64,000 nt of DNA from Burkholderia sp. Bp8992 (GCF_003853705.1 NZ_QTQI01000002.1:310001-374000); one strand, 5' to 3'. Positions 9,547-18,733 are shown, counted from the stretch's first letter. Numbers and translations are program-made. Notes: a model not told the origin generated them from the sequence alone.

Positions 9547-11009
9547 AACGCTCGATCATCCTGCGGCTCTCGGCGATGTTCGGCATCGTGTCGCTGCTCG
9601 TGTTCACGCTGGTCGGCTGCGGGCTGTTCGTGATGATGGAGCGCCAGCTGTTCGCCGAATTGCGCGCGACGCTCGACACGCGCGCCAAGGTCGCCGCGAT
9701 GATCGTGTCGCACGCGACCACGGCCGAGCGCGGCCGCCTGATGCAGGAAAAGCTCGCCGACCTCGAACCGCCCGACGGCTCGACGCACTACCAGGTCGTC
9801 AGCGACAACCCGGCGTTCCGCTTCGGCAAACCCGTCAACGGCGTGCCGCTCGACCCGCCGTTCGGCGCGTTCCAGCGCTACCAGCTCAACGACAGCAGCT
9901 ATGCGGTGATGACGAAGACCGTCACGCTGGCCGGCGCCGGCGAGCGGCCGGAGCTGCAGCTGGTCGTCGCGTCGTCTTGCGAGCGCACGCAGCGGATGCT
10001 GCGCCGCTTCGGCTGGACGCTCGCCGCGCTGATCGCGACGGCCACCGTCATCACGCTGCTGCTGAGCCGCGCGGTCGCGCGCTTCGGGCTCGCGCCGCTC
10101 GACCGGCTGTCGCAGGATGCGGCGAGCGTGAGCGCGACGAACCGCCGCCAGCGGCTGCACACCGACGCGCTGCCGACCGAGCTGCGCGATCTCGCCACGT
10201 CGTTCAACGGCGCGCTCGAGCGCATCCAGCAAACCTACGCGCGGCTCGAGGCGTTCAACGCGGACGTCGCGCACGAGCTGCGTACGCCGATCAGCATCCT
10301 GATCGGCCAGACCCAGGTCGCGCTGACGAGCCGCGACCGCTCGGTCGACCGGATGCGCCAGACGCTGCAGTCGAACCTCGAGGAATTCGAGCGGCTTCGC
10401 GTGATCATCAACGACATGCTGTTCCTGTCGCGCAGCGATCGCGGCGAACGCGCGACCGACCTGAAGGACGTGTCGCTCGCCGACGAGGTGCGGCGCATGC
10501 TCGACTTCCTCGAAATCCCGCTCGACGAGGCGCAATTGCGCGCCGAATTGCACGGCGATGCGCGTGCGGCCGTCGATCCGTCGCTGTTCCGCCGCGCGAT
10601 GACGAACCTGCTGATCAACGCGATCCAGCATTCGGCGCCCGGCGCGACGGTGAACGTGACGATCACGCGCCGCGACACGCTCGTCGAGATGGCCGTGTCG
10701 AACCCCGGCGAGCCGATCGATCCGGTGCAGCGCTCGCACGTGTTCGAGCGCTTCTACCGGCTCGAGGAAGCGCGCGCGAACAGCAAGGAGAACCACGGGC
10801 TCGGGCTGTCGATCGTCAAGGCCGTGGCCGAGATGCACGGCGGCGGCGTGTTCGTCGCGTGCGTGGGCGGCATCAATACGTTCGGCTTCTCGGTATCGAC
10901 GGAACCCTGCGCGAGCGGACCGCTGCGCGCGGCCGACGCAGCCGGATCGGACGGTTCGGGCGAGTCGGCGGAGCCGCGTCCGGCCCACGCGCCGCGCGCG
11001 CTGCACTGA
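9543..11009 (+). CDS. Sensor histidine kinase of the RND operon
   Basis: The 488-residue kinase has a first membrane helix at about 10-35, a short periplasmic sensor region, a second helix at about 155-175, a HAMP linker, and the dimerisation box NADVAHELRTPIS with phospho-accepting H244. The ATPase part includes the N box NLLINAIQHS and the G box ENHGLGLSIVK. The layout matches the heavy-metal (CusS/IrlS) sensor group, a family resemblance rather than proof of metal sensing. ATG 9543 overlaps the response-regulator stop codon, indicating coupled translation. An alanine/proline-rich tail of about 35 residues follows the ATPase fold. Confidence 0.9.
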   Translation: MKRSIILRLSAMFGIVSLLVFTLVGCGLFVMMERQLFAELRATLDTRAKVAAMIVSHATTAERGRLMQEKLADLEPPDGSTHYQVVSDNPAFRFGKPVNGVPLDPPFGAFQRYQLNDSSYAVMTKTVTLAGAGERPELQLVVASSCERTQRMLRRFGWTLAALIATATVITLLLSRAVARFGLAPLDRLSQDAASVSATNRRQRLHTDALPTELRDLATSFNGALERIQQTYARLEAFNADVAHELRTPISILIGQTQVALTSRDRSVDRMRQTLQSNLEEFERLRVIINDMLFLSRSDRGERATDLKDVSLADEVRRMLDFLEIPLDEAQLRAELHGDARAAVDPSLFRRAMTNLLINAIQHSAPGATVNVTITRRDTLVEMAVSNPGEPIDPVQRSHVFERFYRLEEARANSKENHGLGLSIVKAVAEMHGGGVFVACVGGINTFGFSVSTEPCASGPLRAADAAGSDGSGESAEPRPAHAPRALH

Positions 11010-11107
11010 CGGCGGCCGCGCCAGCCGAGGGCAGTTTTCTTCAATACGGGCCGAAACGGCTCCCGTAGTCTCGATGCGACTTTCGACATTTCGCATGGAG
11101 ACACCTG

Positions 11108-11695
11108 ATGAGCATGCTGGTTTCGATGGCCGCGTTCGCGCTGGCCTCGTCGATCACCCCCGGTCCCGTCAACATCGTCGCGCTCGGCGCGGGCGCCCGT
11201 CACGGCCTGGGCGCCGGCCTGCGCTACGCGGCCGGCGCGACGCTCGGCTTCGTCGCGCTCTTTCTGCTGATCGGCCTCGGCCTGCACGCGGCGCTCGCGC
11301 GCTGGCCCGTGCTGACGACGGCCACGCAGTGGTCGGGGATCGCGTTCCTGCTGTTCATGGCGTTGCGGCTCGCGCTCGACGACGGCCGGCTGTCGGCCGA
11401 CCCGGACGTGGCCGGCCCGTCGGCGGCATCCGGCGCCGCGATGCAGTGGCTCAATCCGAAGGCATGGCTCGCATGCGTGGCCGCGATGGGCGCGTATGCG
11501 GCCGACGGCGACCGCGCGCAGGTCTGGCAATTCGCCGCGCTGTATCTGGTGATCTGCTTCGCGTCGATCGCCTGCTGGGCGTATGCGGGCGCGTCGCTGC
11601 GGCATCGGCTCGCGAACGCGCGGCGCATGCGCGTGTTCAACCGGCTGATGGCGCTGCTGCTGGCAGGCAGCGCGTTGCTCCTGCTCGACGTCTAG
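11108..11695 (+). CDS. LysE/RhtB-family translocator
   Basis: The 195-residue protein opens with SMAAFALASSITPGPVNIVALGAGARHG, the conserved first helix and 'TPGPN' loop of LysE/RhtB exporters. About six hydrophobic segments follow, with the family-typical QWLNPKAWL near residue 115. It probably exports an amino acid or related metabolite from the cytoplasm. The ATG is preceded by GGAG at good spacing. It ends 12 bp from the convergent AraC gene; LysE/AraC pairing is common and suggests the regulator controls it or a related locus. Confidence 0.85.
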   Translation: MSMLVSMAAFALASSITPGPVNIVALGAGARHGLGAGLRYAAGATLGFVALFLLIGLGLHAALARWPVLTTATQWSGIAFLLFMALRLALDDGRLSADPDVAGPSAASGAAMQWLNPKAWLACVAAMGAYAADGDRAQVWQFAALYLVICFASIACWAYAGASLRHRLANARRMRVFNRLMALLLAGSALLLLDV

Positions 11696-11707
11696 CCGCG
11701 TTGCCGC

Positions 11708-12553
11708 TCAGCGCATCGCGCTGCGGTACTGCCCGGGCGTCGCGGCCGCGATGCGCCGGAATGCGCGCTGGAAATGCGCCTGGTCGGCAAAGCCCGCATC
11801 GAGCGCGACTTCCGCGATCGGCCGGCCGCGGCGCAGCTCGGTGCGGCCGTACTGCACGCGGCGATCGACCAGGAATGCGTGCGGCGTCATCCCGTAGCGC
11901 GCGTTGAACGCACGGATCAGGTATGACGGCGACAGGTCGGCCGCCGCGCAGATCGCATCGAGCGTCACGCCCTCGCGGCAATGCGCGGCGATGTAGTCGG
12001 CCGCGCGCGCGAGCTTCGCGTTGTCGTCGCCCGGCCGCGGGTCGGGCAGTTCGCGATCGAGCGCGCCGTGCAGTTGCGTGAAGAACTCGACCGCCGCGCT
12101 TTCCTTGCCGAGCGGATCGACCGAAGGCGAAACAAGCGTGCGATAGAACCCGCCAAATTGCGCGAACAGGTCGCCGCGCTCCGTCAACTTCGGCGAAAAC
12201 CCGTGAAAATCGCCGTTCGGATCGCGCCCCAGCGCATGCTGCAGCCGCGCGAGCCACGGCACGTCGACATAGACCATCCGGTACGCCCATGCATCGGGGC
12301 CGTACGGGTTGCACGCATGGACCTGTTCCGGATCGATGATCACGAGCACGCCGCGCCCGACATGTTCGTTCGTCGCGCCGTTCACGTAGGTGCTCGTGCC
12401 GCCGACGATCGCGCCCACCGAGAACGTATCGTGCGTGTGCTTCGCGTAGCAGATCTCGCGGCCGTCGTCGACGGTGCGCGCCTCGATGAACGGCAGCGCG
12501 GCGTCGCGCCAGAACGGCGACGGGTCGATCGATCGGTTGGCGGTACGGCTCAC
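11708..12553 (-). CDS. AraC-family transcriptional regulator
   Basis: About 281 residues carry an N-terminal cupin-like sensor domain, with ICYAKHTHDTFSVGAIVGG followed by a GRGVLVIIDPEQVHACNP segment. The C-terminal AraC double helix-turn-helix runs from ITLDAICAAADLSPSYLIR-like sequence to the family signature EVALDAGFADQAHFQRAFRR. GTG 12553 is preferred; a TTG 14 codons upstream would add residues with no domain content. It is convergent with the LysE translocator and divergent from the SDR gene with a 170-bp gap, so either may be its target. The ligand is unknown. Confidence 0.85.
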   Translation of the reverse strand: MSRTANRSIDPSPFWRDAALPFIEARTVDDGREICYAKHTHDTFSVGAIVGGTSTYVNGATNEHVGRGVLVIIDPEQVHACNPYGPDAWAYRMVYVDVPWLARLQHALGRDPNGDFHGFSPKLTERGDLFAQFGGFYRTLVSPSVDPLGKESAAVEFFTQLHGALDRELPDPRPGDDNAKLARAADYIAAHCREGVTLDAICAAADLSPSYLIRAFNARYGMTPHAFLVDRRVQYGRTELRRGRPIAEVALDAGFADQAHFQRAFRRIAAATPGQYRSAMR

Positions 12554-12723
12554 GCGGCGGGCTCCCGGTTCGGACGGCGAACGCTCACCGTACAAGACTG
12601 TGCGCCGGCGCGCAACCGGGCCTGCCCGCGTCGACGCGGGATCGCGCCATTTCGCCTAAGCTTTGAATTCCGGCCGCCGCGGCACGCGCGGCGGATCCCG
12701 TTCACTCCTCTCCCGTCACGCTC

Positions 12724-13518
12724 ATGCACATCGATCTGAAAGGCAAGACCGCGGTCGTCACCGCCTCCACCGCCGGCATCGGGCTCGCGATCGCCGAAGG
12801 GCTCGCGCGCGCCGGTGCGCACGTCGTCGTCAACGGCCGCAGCGACACGTCGGTTCAGTCTGCGCTCGCGCAGTTGCGCACGGCCGTGCCCGGCGCGAGC
12901 TTCGACGGCGTCGCCGCCGACCTGTCCGATGCGGCCGGCGTCGCGCGCATCACGCAGCACACGCCGGATGCCGACATCCTCGTCAACAATGCGGGCATCT
13001 ACGGCCTGAAGGCGTTCTTCGAGATCGACGACGCCGAGTGGGAACATTACTTCCAGATGAACGTGATGTCCGGCGTGCGGCTCGCGCGGCATTACCTGAA
13101 GGGGATGATCGAACGCAATGCCGGGCGCATCGTGTTCATTTCGTCGGAATCGGGCCTGAACATCCCGGTCGACATGATTCATTACGGCTTCACGAAAACC
13201 GCGCAGCTGTCGATCGCGCGCGGCCTCGCGAAGCTCGCGGCCGGCACCAGCGTGACGGTCAACTCGGTGCTGCCGGGGCCGACGATGTCGGAAGGCGTGC
13301 GCGCGCTGCTGAAGGCGCAGGCCGAGGAAACGGGCCGCAGCATCGACGACATCGCGGTGGAGTTCGTGCGCAGCGCGCGCGCGAGTTCGATCATCCAGCG
13401 GCCTGCGACGACGGAGGAAGTGGCGAACCTGGTCGTATACGTGTGCTCGCCGCAGGCATCGGCCACGACCGGCGCGGCGTTGCGCGTCGACGGCGGCGTG
13501 GTCGACACGATAGCGTGA
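12724..13518 (+). CDS. Short-chain dehydrogenase/reductase (SDR)
   Basis: The 264-residue protein is a classical SDR NAD(P)-dependent oxidoreductase. The nucleotide-binding loop is TASTAGIG (13-20), a variant of TGxxxGIG. The NNAG motif lies at 88-91, the catalytic serine is around 140-141 (IVFISSESG), and Y154/K158 sit in HYGFTKTA. The C-terminus ALRVDGGVVDTIA is typical of the SDR family end. The substrate cannot be predicted. It is divergent from the AraC regulator, which may control it, and is followed by a convergent lipoprotein gene. Confidence 0.87.
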   Translation: MHIDLKGKTAVVTASTAGIGLAIAEGLARAGAHVVVNGRSDTSVQSALAQLRTAVPGASFDGVAADLSDAAGVARITQHTPDADILVNNAGIYGLKAFFEIDDAEWEHYFQMNVMSGVRLARHYLKGMIERNAGRIVFISSESGLNIPVDMIHYGFTKTAQLSIARGLAKLAAGTSVTVNSVLPGPTMSEGVRALLKAQAEETGRSIDDIAVEFVRSARASSIIQRPATTEEVANLVVYVCSPQASATTGAALRVDGGVVDTIA

Positions 13519-13557
13519 CAGCCGCATGACGCGCGCTTGCCGCGCGTGGCGGCCGCA

Positions 13558-13932
13558 CTATCGCGACGCGCTCTTGCCCGGCTGAAGCGTGCCCTTGCGG
13601 TCGGCGTCCATGCAGGAATCGAAGCCGTATTGCGTGACGACGCCGGCCCGGTCGAACACGACGAAATACTCGCGGTGATCGTTGCCGTGCTCGATGAAGT
13701 AGTTGTAGCAGACGCCGCTGCCGTTGCGGACCATCCACACGCTGCGCGGGTTGCCGCCGGCGCGGACGACGTCGGCGCGCGTCGCGCCATGCCGCGAGGC
13801 GGCGCGTGCGAGCGGCGTGCGCGAATACGAGAACGGCAGCCACGAGTCGAACCACGCGCAGCCGTGCAACATCAGGCAGCCCGCGGCCAGGGACAGCATC
13901 GCCGCGGGTCGGGACATCGGAATCAATCGCAT
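13558..13932 (-). CDS. OsmE/SmpA-like small lipoprotein
   Basis: The product is about 124 residues with a lipoprotein signal ending LMLHGCAW. The mature part, SRHGATRADVVRAGGNPRSVWMVRNGSGVCYNYFIEHG, resembles the BamE/OsmE fold of small outer-membrane lipoproteins, which pack a short helical motif followed by a beta-meander. It contains two further cysteines (GVCYNY and FDSCMDA). ATG 13932 was chosen for a normal signal length; ATGs at 13956 and 13917 are possible and none has a clear ribosome site. The function is probably envelope-associated; the family call is moderate. Confidence 0.6.
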   Translation of the reverse strand: MRLIPMSRPAAMLSLAAGCLMLHGCAWFDSWLPFSYSRTPLARAASRHGATRADVVRAGGNPRSVWMVRNGSGVCYNYFIEHGNDHREYFVVFDRAGVVTQYGFDSCMDADRKGTLQPGKSASR

Positions 13933-14154
13933 GCTTGGGGAAATCTGCTGCGCCATGCCGGCGTGATCGAAAGCCCCATGCTACTAGACCTTTGGGTCCG
14001 GATCGAAAAGAAATGTAGAGATCTTTATACGAATCCCTGCGTGGCAGGCCCGCGCGCAAGCCAGATGGTGGCCGAGCGTTGCGGCCGGCGCATGCTTGCG
14101 CGCGCATCGAATCCGTTGCGCCGCTCCGTCAAATCGGCGCAACGGCGTGCATCG

Positions 14155-15225
14155 TCACGCAATCCATTCGGCCCACAGCATCGTCAGCACCGTCATCAGC
14201 GCGGGGCCGACGAACAGCCCGATCAGGCCGAACGTCTCGGCGCCGCCGAGGATGCCGAACAGCACGAGCAGGAACGGCAGCCGCGCCGAGCTGCCAATCA
14301 ACACCGGCCGCACGAAATGCTCGGCGACGAACACGACGATGAAACCGAGCACGGCCACCACGACGGCCCACACGGTCGCGCCCTGCACGAACAGCCAGAG
14401 CGCCGCGCCGCAGAACACGAGCGGCGCGCAGAACGGCAGCATCGCGGCAATCGCCGTGACGAGGCCGAGCAGCGCCGCGTGCGGGACGCCGGCCAGCGCA
14501 TACGCGATGCCGAGCAGCGCGCCCTCGCCGAGCCCGACGACGACGAGCCCCGTCACCGTGCCGTACACGGCCTTGACCATTCGGTCGATCAGTTCCGCTC
14601 CGTTGTGCCCGAACGCACGCCGCGCGCCCTGCAACAACGCGCCCGACAGCTTGTGGCCCGCGCGCAGGATCACGAACAGCGTGACGAGCATGAAGCCGAA
14701 TTCGAGCAGCGCATGCGCGAGCCTGGTGCCGAACTGACGACCGAACGCGAGGAATTTCTCGCTGTTCACGCCATGCATCGCGGTGGACGCATGCAACGGA
14801 TGGCCGAGATTGGCTTGCCACCATTCGGTGACCTGCGCCGAGCCGTAAGGCAGCCGGGCGACGACGTCCGGCAATGGAATGCCGTTGTCCTGGACCGTCC
14901 GCAGCCACTCGCGCAGGTCGTGCGCCTGGCCGATCGCCTGGGTGGCCGCGACCGCGACCGGCAGCACGACGAGCAGCGAGATCGCGGCCGTGATGACGGT
15001 GGCGATGAGCGTCGGCCGGTCACGGAACAGCCGGTGCGATTCGAAGCATTTGAGCAGCGGCCACATCGCGATGGCGGTCACGCAGGCCCATGCAATGGCG
15101 GGAATGAAGTCGCGGATCACCCACAGCGCGAGCACCAGCAGCGCCGCATACAGCACGATGCGGGCGATCTGCTGCGCGCGCGGCCGTGCGGCGGAATCGT
15201 GAGACGACGGGACATGTGCGCCCAT
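14155..15225 (-). CDS. AI-2E family transporter (PerM-like permease)
   Basis: The 356-residue membrane protein has the hydrophobic layout of the AI-2E/PerM family: paired N-terminal helices (IVLYAALLVLALWVIRDFIPAI), a third helix, a soluble central segment (about 100-190) and a cluster of C-terminal helices. It ends with glycine-rich FGLIGLFVGPALMTVLTMLW, the family signature region. Members act as autoinducer-2 exporters or Na+/H+ antiporters; which applies here is unknown. ATG 15225 was chosen because AGAGGTG precedes it at proper spacing, whereas the frame is open a further 18 codons upstream. Neighbouring genes give no functional hint. Confidence 0.82.
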   Translation of the reverse strand: MGAHVPSSHDSAARPRAQQIARIVLYAALLVLALWVIRDFIPAIAWACVTAIAMWPLLKCFESHRLFRDRPTLIATVITAAISLLVVLPVAVAATQAIGQAHDLREWLRTVQDNGIPLPDVVARLPYGSAQVTEWWQANLGHPLHASTAMHGVNSEKFLAFGRQFGTRLAHALLEFGFMLVTLFVILRAGHKLSGALLQGARRAFGHNGAELIDRMVKAVYGTVTGLVVVGLGEGALLGIAYALAGVPHAALLGLVTAIAAMLPFCAPLVFCGAALWLFVQGATVWAVVVAVLGFIVVFVAEHFVRPVLIGSSARLPFLLVLFGILGGAETFGLIGLFVGPALMTVLTMLWAEWIA

Positions 15226-15363
15226 GGCACCTCTGTCGAAATGAAAAAATGGCGGGTCGCGCAGGCAACCGGCCTGCACGAACCGCCATTCTATCCATCG
15301 GCGCCGGATCGGCGGCGCGCATCATGCGCGGGCCGCGCCGGCACGCCATGCCGCCACGGCCGC

Positions 15364-16473
15364 TCAGGCCACCTTGTCGGCGATCCGGTAACGCTCGAGC
15401 CAGTGCGCGTACGGCGCGGGCAGCGTCCACGACGGACGCTCGACGCCGAGCTGCTTGGCCGCATAGTACGGCCAGTGCGGATCGGCCAGGTGCGCGCGGC
15501 CGACCATCACGAGATCGAGCTGCCCTTCGGCCACCACGCGGTTCGCCAGTTGCGGCGTGTCGATCCCCCATGCGGACGACACCGGCAGTCCGGCCTCGCG
15601 GCGCACGCGCTCGGCGATCGGTGCAAGGAACGCCGGGCCCCACGGAATCCGTGCGGTGGGCGTCGAGAAGCCGACCGACACGCTCAGCATGTCGAGCCCT
15701 TCCCGCTTCATCCGCTGCGTGAGCGCGATCGACTCGGCGAGCGTCTCTTCGTCGCGGCCGTCGTATTCGATCACGCCGAGCCGCGCGGTCAGCGGCAGAT
15801 GCTCGGGCCAGACCTTGCGGACGGCCGCGAGCGTATCGACGAGGAAGCGGCCGCGATTCTCGGCCGAGCCGCCGTATTCGTCGGTGCGCTGGTTCGCATG
15901 CACCGAGAAGAAGCTCTGGCCGAGATAGCCGTGCGCGAAATGCAGTTCGAGCCATTCGAACCCGAGATCGCGCGCGCGCTTCGCCGACGCGACGAAGTCG
16001 GCCTGCACGCGGGCGATGTCGTCGTGCGTCATTTCACGCGGCACCTTCGGCAGGTGCGCGCCGAACGGCACGGCCGACGGGGCGATGGTCTGCCAGCCGC
16101 GCGGATCGCCGTCGGCGATATGGTCGTCGCCTTCCCACGGGCGGTTCGCGCTCGCCTTGCGGCCGGCGTGCGCGATCTGGATGCCGGGCACCGCGCCGGC
16201 CGCCTTGATCGCCGCGACCGACGGCGCGAACGCTTCGGCCTGCGCGTCGTTCCACAGCCCGGCGCAGCCCGGCGTGATGCGCCCTTCCGGCGACACGGCC
16301 GTGGCCTCCGCGATCACGAGGCCCGCGCCGCCACGCGCGATGCCGGCCAGATGCACGTGATGCCAGTCGTTGACGACGCCGTCCTCGGCGACGTACTGGC
16401 ACATCGGCGGCACCGCGATGCGGTTGCGCAGCGTGACATCCTTGAGTTTGAACGGTTCGAACAAGGCAGACAT
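15364..16473 (-). CDS. NADH:flavin oxidoreductase, Old Yellow Enzyme of the YqjM/XenA class
   Basis: The 369-residue TIM-barrel FMN enzyme reduces activated C=C bonds with NAD(P)H. YqjM-class markers are present: PPMCQY (C25, the flavin-tuning cysteine), QIAHAGRKAS (99-108) and the substrate-anchoring pair H178/H181 in LHFAHGYL. The start is fixed by AAGGAG just upstream of ATG 16473. It lies 145 bp downstream of the DJ-1-family gene on the same strand, and both lie behind TetR-type palindromes. OYE plus DJ-1 is a typical electrophile/aldehyde detoxification pair, so induction by reactive electrophiles is inferred. Confidence 0.9.
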   Translation of the reverse strand: MSALFEPFKLKDVTLRNRIAVPPMCQYVAEDGVVNDWHHVHLAGIARGGAGLVIAEATAVSPEGRITPGCAGLWNDAQAEAFAPSVAAIKAAGAVPGIQIAHAGRKASANRPWEGDDHIADGDPRGWQTIAPSAVPFGAHLPKVPREMTHDDIARVQADFVASAKRARDLGFEWLELHFAHGYLGQSFFSVHANQRTDEYGGSAENRGRFLVDTLAAVRKVWPEHLPLTARLGVIEYDGRDEETLAESIALTQRMKREGLDMLSVSVGFSTPTARIPWGPAFLAPIAERVRREAGLPVSSAWGIDTPQLANRVVAEGQLDLVMVGRAHLADPHWPYYAAKQLGVERPSWTLPAPYAHWLERYRIADKVA

Positions 16474-16618
16474 CCACGACTCCTTTGCTTGGTTCTGCAA
16501 AACGACTGGGGATTCGCCGCGCGGTGCGCGCGGCGGAGCGATCGGGGCCGTCGACGGGCCGGCCATGCCCGGCGACGGAGCGGGAACGGCGCCGGCCCCG
16601 CCGGCGCCATGCCATCAA

Positions 16619-17305
16619 TTACCGGCGGCCGAGCTTCGCGAGCAGTGCCTCGGCAGCGGGCTCCGACGACGCGGGGTTCTGCCCCGTGATCAGCAGCCCG
16701 TCGGTGACGACATGCGGCGCCCAATCGGCGCTGCGCTCGAATTCCGCGCCGTTGGTCTTCAGCATGTCCTCGACGAGGAACGGCACGACTTCCGTCAGTT
16801 CGACGGCGGCTTCCTCGCTGTTGGTGAAGCCCGTCGCACGCTTGCCGCGCACGACCGATTCGCCGGTCTGCGAGTTCTTCACGTGGCGCAGCACGCCGGG
16901 TGCGTGGCAGACGGCCGCGACCGGCTTGCCGGCGGCGAGCGTGCGCTCGATCAGGCCGATCGAGTGCAGATCCTCGGCGAGATCCCACAGCGGGCCGTGG
17001 CCGCCCGGATAGAACACGGCGTCGTAGTCGTCCGCCGACACATCGGCCAGCTTGCGCGTCGACGCGAGTTCGGCCTTCGCCGCCGCATCGGCCTCGAAGC
17101 GGCGCGTCGCATCGGTCTGCGCGGCCGGATCGCTGCTTTTCGGGTCGAGCGGCGGCTGGCCGCCCTTCGGCGACGCGAGCGTCAACTCGACGCCCGCATC
17201 CTTGAACGTGTAGTACGGCGCGGCCAGTTCCTCGAGCCAGAAGCCGGTTTTCTTGCCGGTGTCGCCGAGCGTGTCGTGCGAGGTCAGGACAACCAGAATC
17301 TTCAT
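16619..17305 (-). CDS. DJ-1/PfpI-family protein (Hsp31/glyoxalase III-like class I amidotransferase fold)
   Basis: The 228-residue protein carries the nucleophile elbow AVCHAPG with C133-H134, an acidic partner around E25-E26 (GFWLEELAAPYY), and the SPKGGQPPLDPKS loop of the Hsp31-like branch. Members convert methylglyoxal to lactate without glutathione or repair glycated proteins. ATG 17305 has a good AAGGAG upstream. It heads the probable two-gene unit with the Old Yellow Enzyme gene. Two near-identical TetR-type palindromes lie in its upstream region at 17446-17460 and 17592-17606, implying repression relieved by electrophiles. Confidence 0.87.
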   Translation of the reverse strand: MKILVVLTSHDTLGDTGKKTGFWLEELAAPYYTFKDAGVELTLASPKGGQPPLDPKSSDPAAQTDATRRFEADAAAKAELASTRKLADVSADDYDAVFYPGGHGPLWDLAEDLHSIGLIERTLAAGKPVAAVCHAPGVLRHVKNSQTGESVVRGKRATGFTNSEEAAVELTEVVPFLVEDMLKTNGAEFERSADWAPHVVTDGLLITGQNPASSEPAAEALLAKLGRR

Positions 17306-17445
17306 GATCGGACACTCCTTCGAAAATGGACGGGGGGAACGGGGCCGCGCAACCGGGGCGCCCGGTCGGCGCGGCACGCCTGTCGGTTAGTCAGCGTTGG
17401 CGCGTCAACGTGCGATTCGTTGCACCGAATGCCGCGCGCATCTAT

Positions 17446-17460
17446 TAGACCAGTCGTCTA
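17446..17460. promoter_or_regulatory. TetR/NemR-type operator, copy 1
   Basis: TAGACCAGTCGTCTA has perfect 5-bp arms (TAGAC/GTCTA) around a 5-bp centre and lies 141 bp upstream of the DJ-1 start. Its twin at 17592 differs by one base. The TAGAC...GTCTA form resembles sites I associate with NemR-type TetR repressors that control N-ethylmaleimide reductase/OYE genes; this assignment is from memory. Confidence 0.6.
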
Positions 17461-17591
17461 GAAACCGGCCAAATAAAACGACGGCGCCTCGCTGCCCGAA
17501 CAGCATCGCAGCGCGAAATGGCATTTTCGCGTCCTTGTTGTCCAGGCCCGAATACGTCGTCGCATTCACGGAACGGATGATAGCGCTGGAT

Positions 17592-17606
17592 TAGACCGGT
17601 CGTCTA
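17592..17606. promoter_or_regulatory. TetR/NemR-type operator, copy 2
   Basis: TAGACCGGTCGTCTA is identical to the copy at 17446-17460 except for one central base (A to G). The centres are 146 bp apart, about 14 helical turns, which would permit looping or two separately controlled promoters. It is 110 bp from the convergently placed end of the LacI gene. Confidence 0.58.
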
Positions 17607-17716
17607 GTAAAACGGGCATTCGCCCCTGTCGACGTCATGGCCTTTTCGTCGCTACGACGCGGGGCACGATCCGGCAACGTCCGCGGCCGAGCGCGCCCCT
17701 TCCGCTGGCGCGCCGG

Positions 17717-18733
17717 CTAGTCGCGCAGCGGGCCATCCGTGTCGCCGGCCTCGATGGCCGGCGCCTCGAGCCGATGCTCGCGCACGCCATCGCCCAGCAG
17801 CCGCAGCATCAGCTCCGCTAGCGCGCGGCCCGACGCATGCCCGGTCGGCTGTACGACAGCCGTGACGCGATACGGATGCGCGATGTCCGGCGGCACGCCG
17901 TCGTAGACGATCAGCGACATGTCGTCGCCGAGGCGCAGGCCGCTGTCCACGAGCGCGCGGAACGCCCCGCCGCCCGCGATGTTGTTGTCGACCAGCAGCG
18001 CGGTCGGCCGCGCATCGCGCGCGAGCAAGGCCCGCACCGCCTGCTGCCCGCCGTCGTGCGTAAACGGGCACTCGACGAGCAGCGCCGGATCGGGCTCGAT
18101 GCCGGCTTCGCGCAACGCCGACAGGAAGCCGGCGCGCCGCTGGGCGGCGAAATTCAGCGCCAGCGGCGCGCTGATCATCGCGATGCGCCGATGCCCGAAG
18201 CCGAGCAGGCGGCGCACCGCGTCGCGCGCCCCGGCCTCGTTGTCGAAATCGAACCACGCATACGGTTCGGCGCACTGCGTGCGGCCGTACGCGACGTACG
18301 GAAACGCGCTCGATTGCAGGTACGCGATGCGCGGATCGTCGACGAGCGTGCGCGCGACGATCAGCCCGTCGGCGAGCTTGCCGTCGACGATCCGCCGATA
18401 GGTGTCCAGTTCCGCGTTCGGTCGCGCAGACGCGATGATGAAATCGAGATTGCGCTCGGCAAGCCGCTCGGTGATGCCCGCGACGACCTCGCCGAAGCGC
18501 GGATCGCCGAGATCGCCCGCGCCGAACGGATAGACGATCCCGATCATGTCCGCCCGACCGGTCGCCAGCCGGCGCGCGGTCGGATCGGCCACATAGCCCA
18601 TTTCCCGCGCCGCCCGCGCCACGCGTTCGCGCGTGGCCTCGCTGACGTCGTCGTAACCGTTCAACGCGCGACTGACCGTCGTCCGCGACAGCCCGAGCGC
18701 GTCCGATAGCGCCTTCAGATTCACCTTCACCAT
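17717..18733 (-). CDS. LacI-family repressor of the levan/sucrose locus
   Basis: The 338-residue protein has an N-terminal LacI helix-turn-helix (LKALSDALGLSRTTVSRALNGYDDVS, residues 4-29), the hinge region, and a periplasmic-binding-protein-like effector domain (from IGIVYPFGAGDLGDPRF onward). A start at 18745 adds four residues (MRGT) and cannot be excluded; both have weak upstream purines. It is divergent from levansucrase, and two perfect LacI-type palindromes lie between them, so it very probably represses levansucrase. Its effector is likely a fructose-containing sugar, by context only. Confidence 0.86.
   Translation of the reverse strand: MVKVNLKALSDALGLSRTTVSRALNGYDDVSEATRERVARAAREMGYVADPTARRLATGRADMIGIVYPFGAGDLGDPRFGEVVAGITERLAERNLDFIIASARPNAELDTYRRIVDGKLADGLIVARTLVDDPRIAYLQSSAFPYVAYGRTQCAEPYAWFDFDNEAGARDAVRRLLGFGHRRIAMISAPLALNFAAQRRAGFLSALREAGIEPDPALLVECPFTHDGGQQAVRALLARDARPTALLVDNNIAGGGAFRALVDSGLRLGDDMSLIVYDGVPPDIAHPYRVTAVVQPTGHASGRALAELMLRLLGDGVREHRLEAPAIEAGDTDGPLRD

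Larger units (their letters stand above)
17306..17716. other. 411-bp intergenic region upstream of the DJ-1/OYE genes
   Basis: This gap separates the DJ-1 start from the LacI-family stop codon. It carries two copies of a 15-bp TAGAC-N5-GTCTA palindrome, listed separately, and is clearly more AT-rich between them than its surroundings. Short open frames occur but none has a ribosome site or credible composition. No regulator gene is present, so the cognate repressor must be encoded elsewhere. Confidence 0.6.

Noticed and set aside
13537-16689. A 1050-codon plus-strand frame across the lipoprotein, AI-2E and OYE genes
   Set aside because: It is antisense to three recognisable proteins, with low-complexity composition and no motif.
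17397-17594. 65-codon frame between the two TetR-type palindromes
   Set aside because: No ribosome site, non-coding-like composition and overlap with an operator; more likely intergenic.
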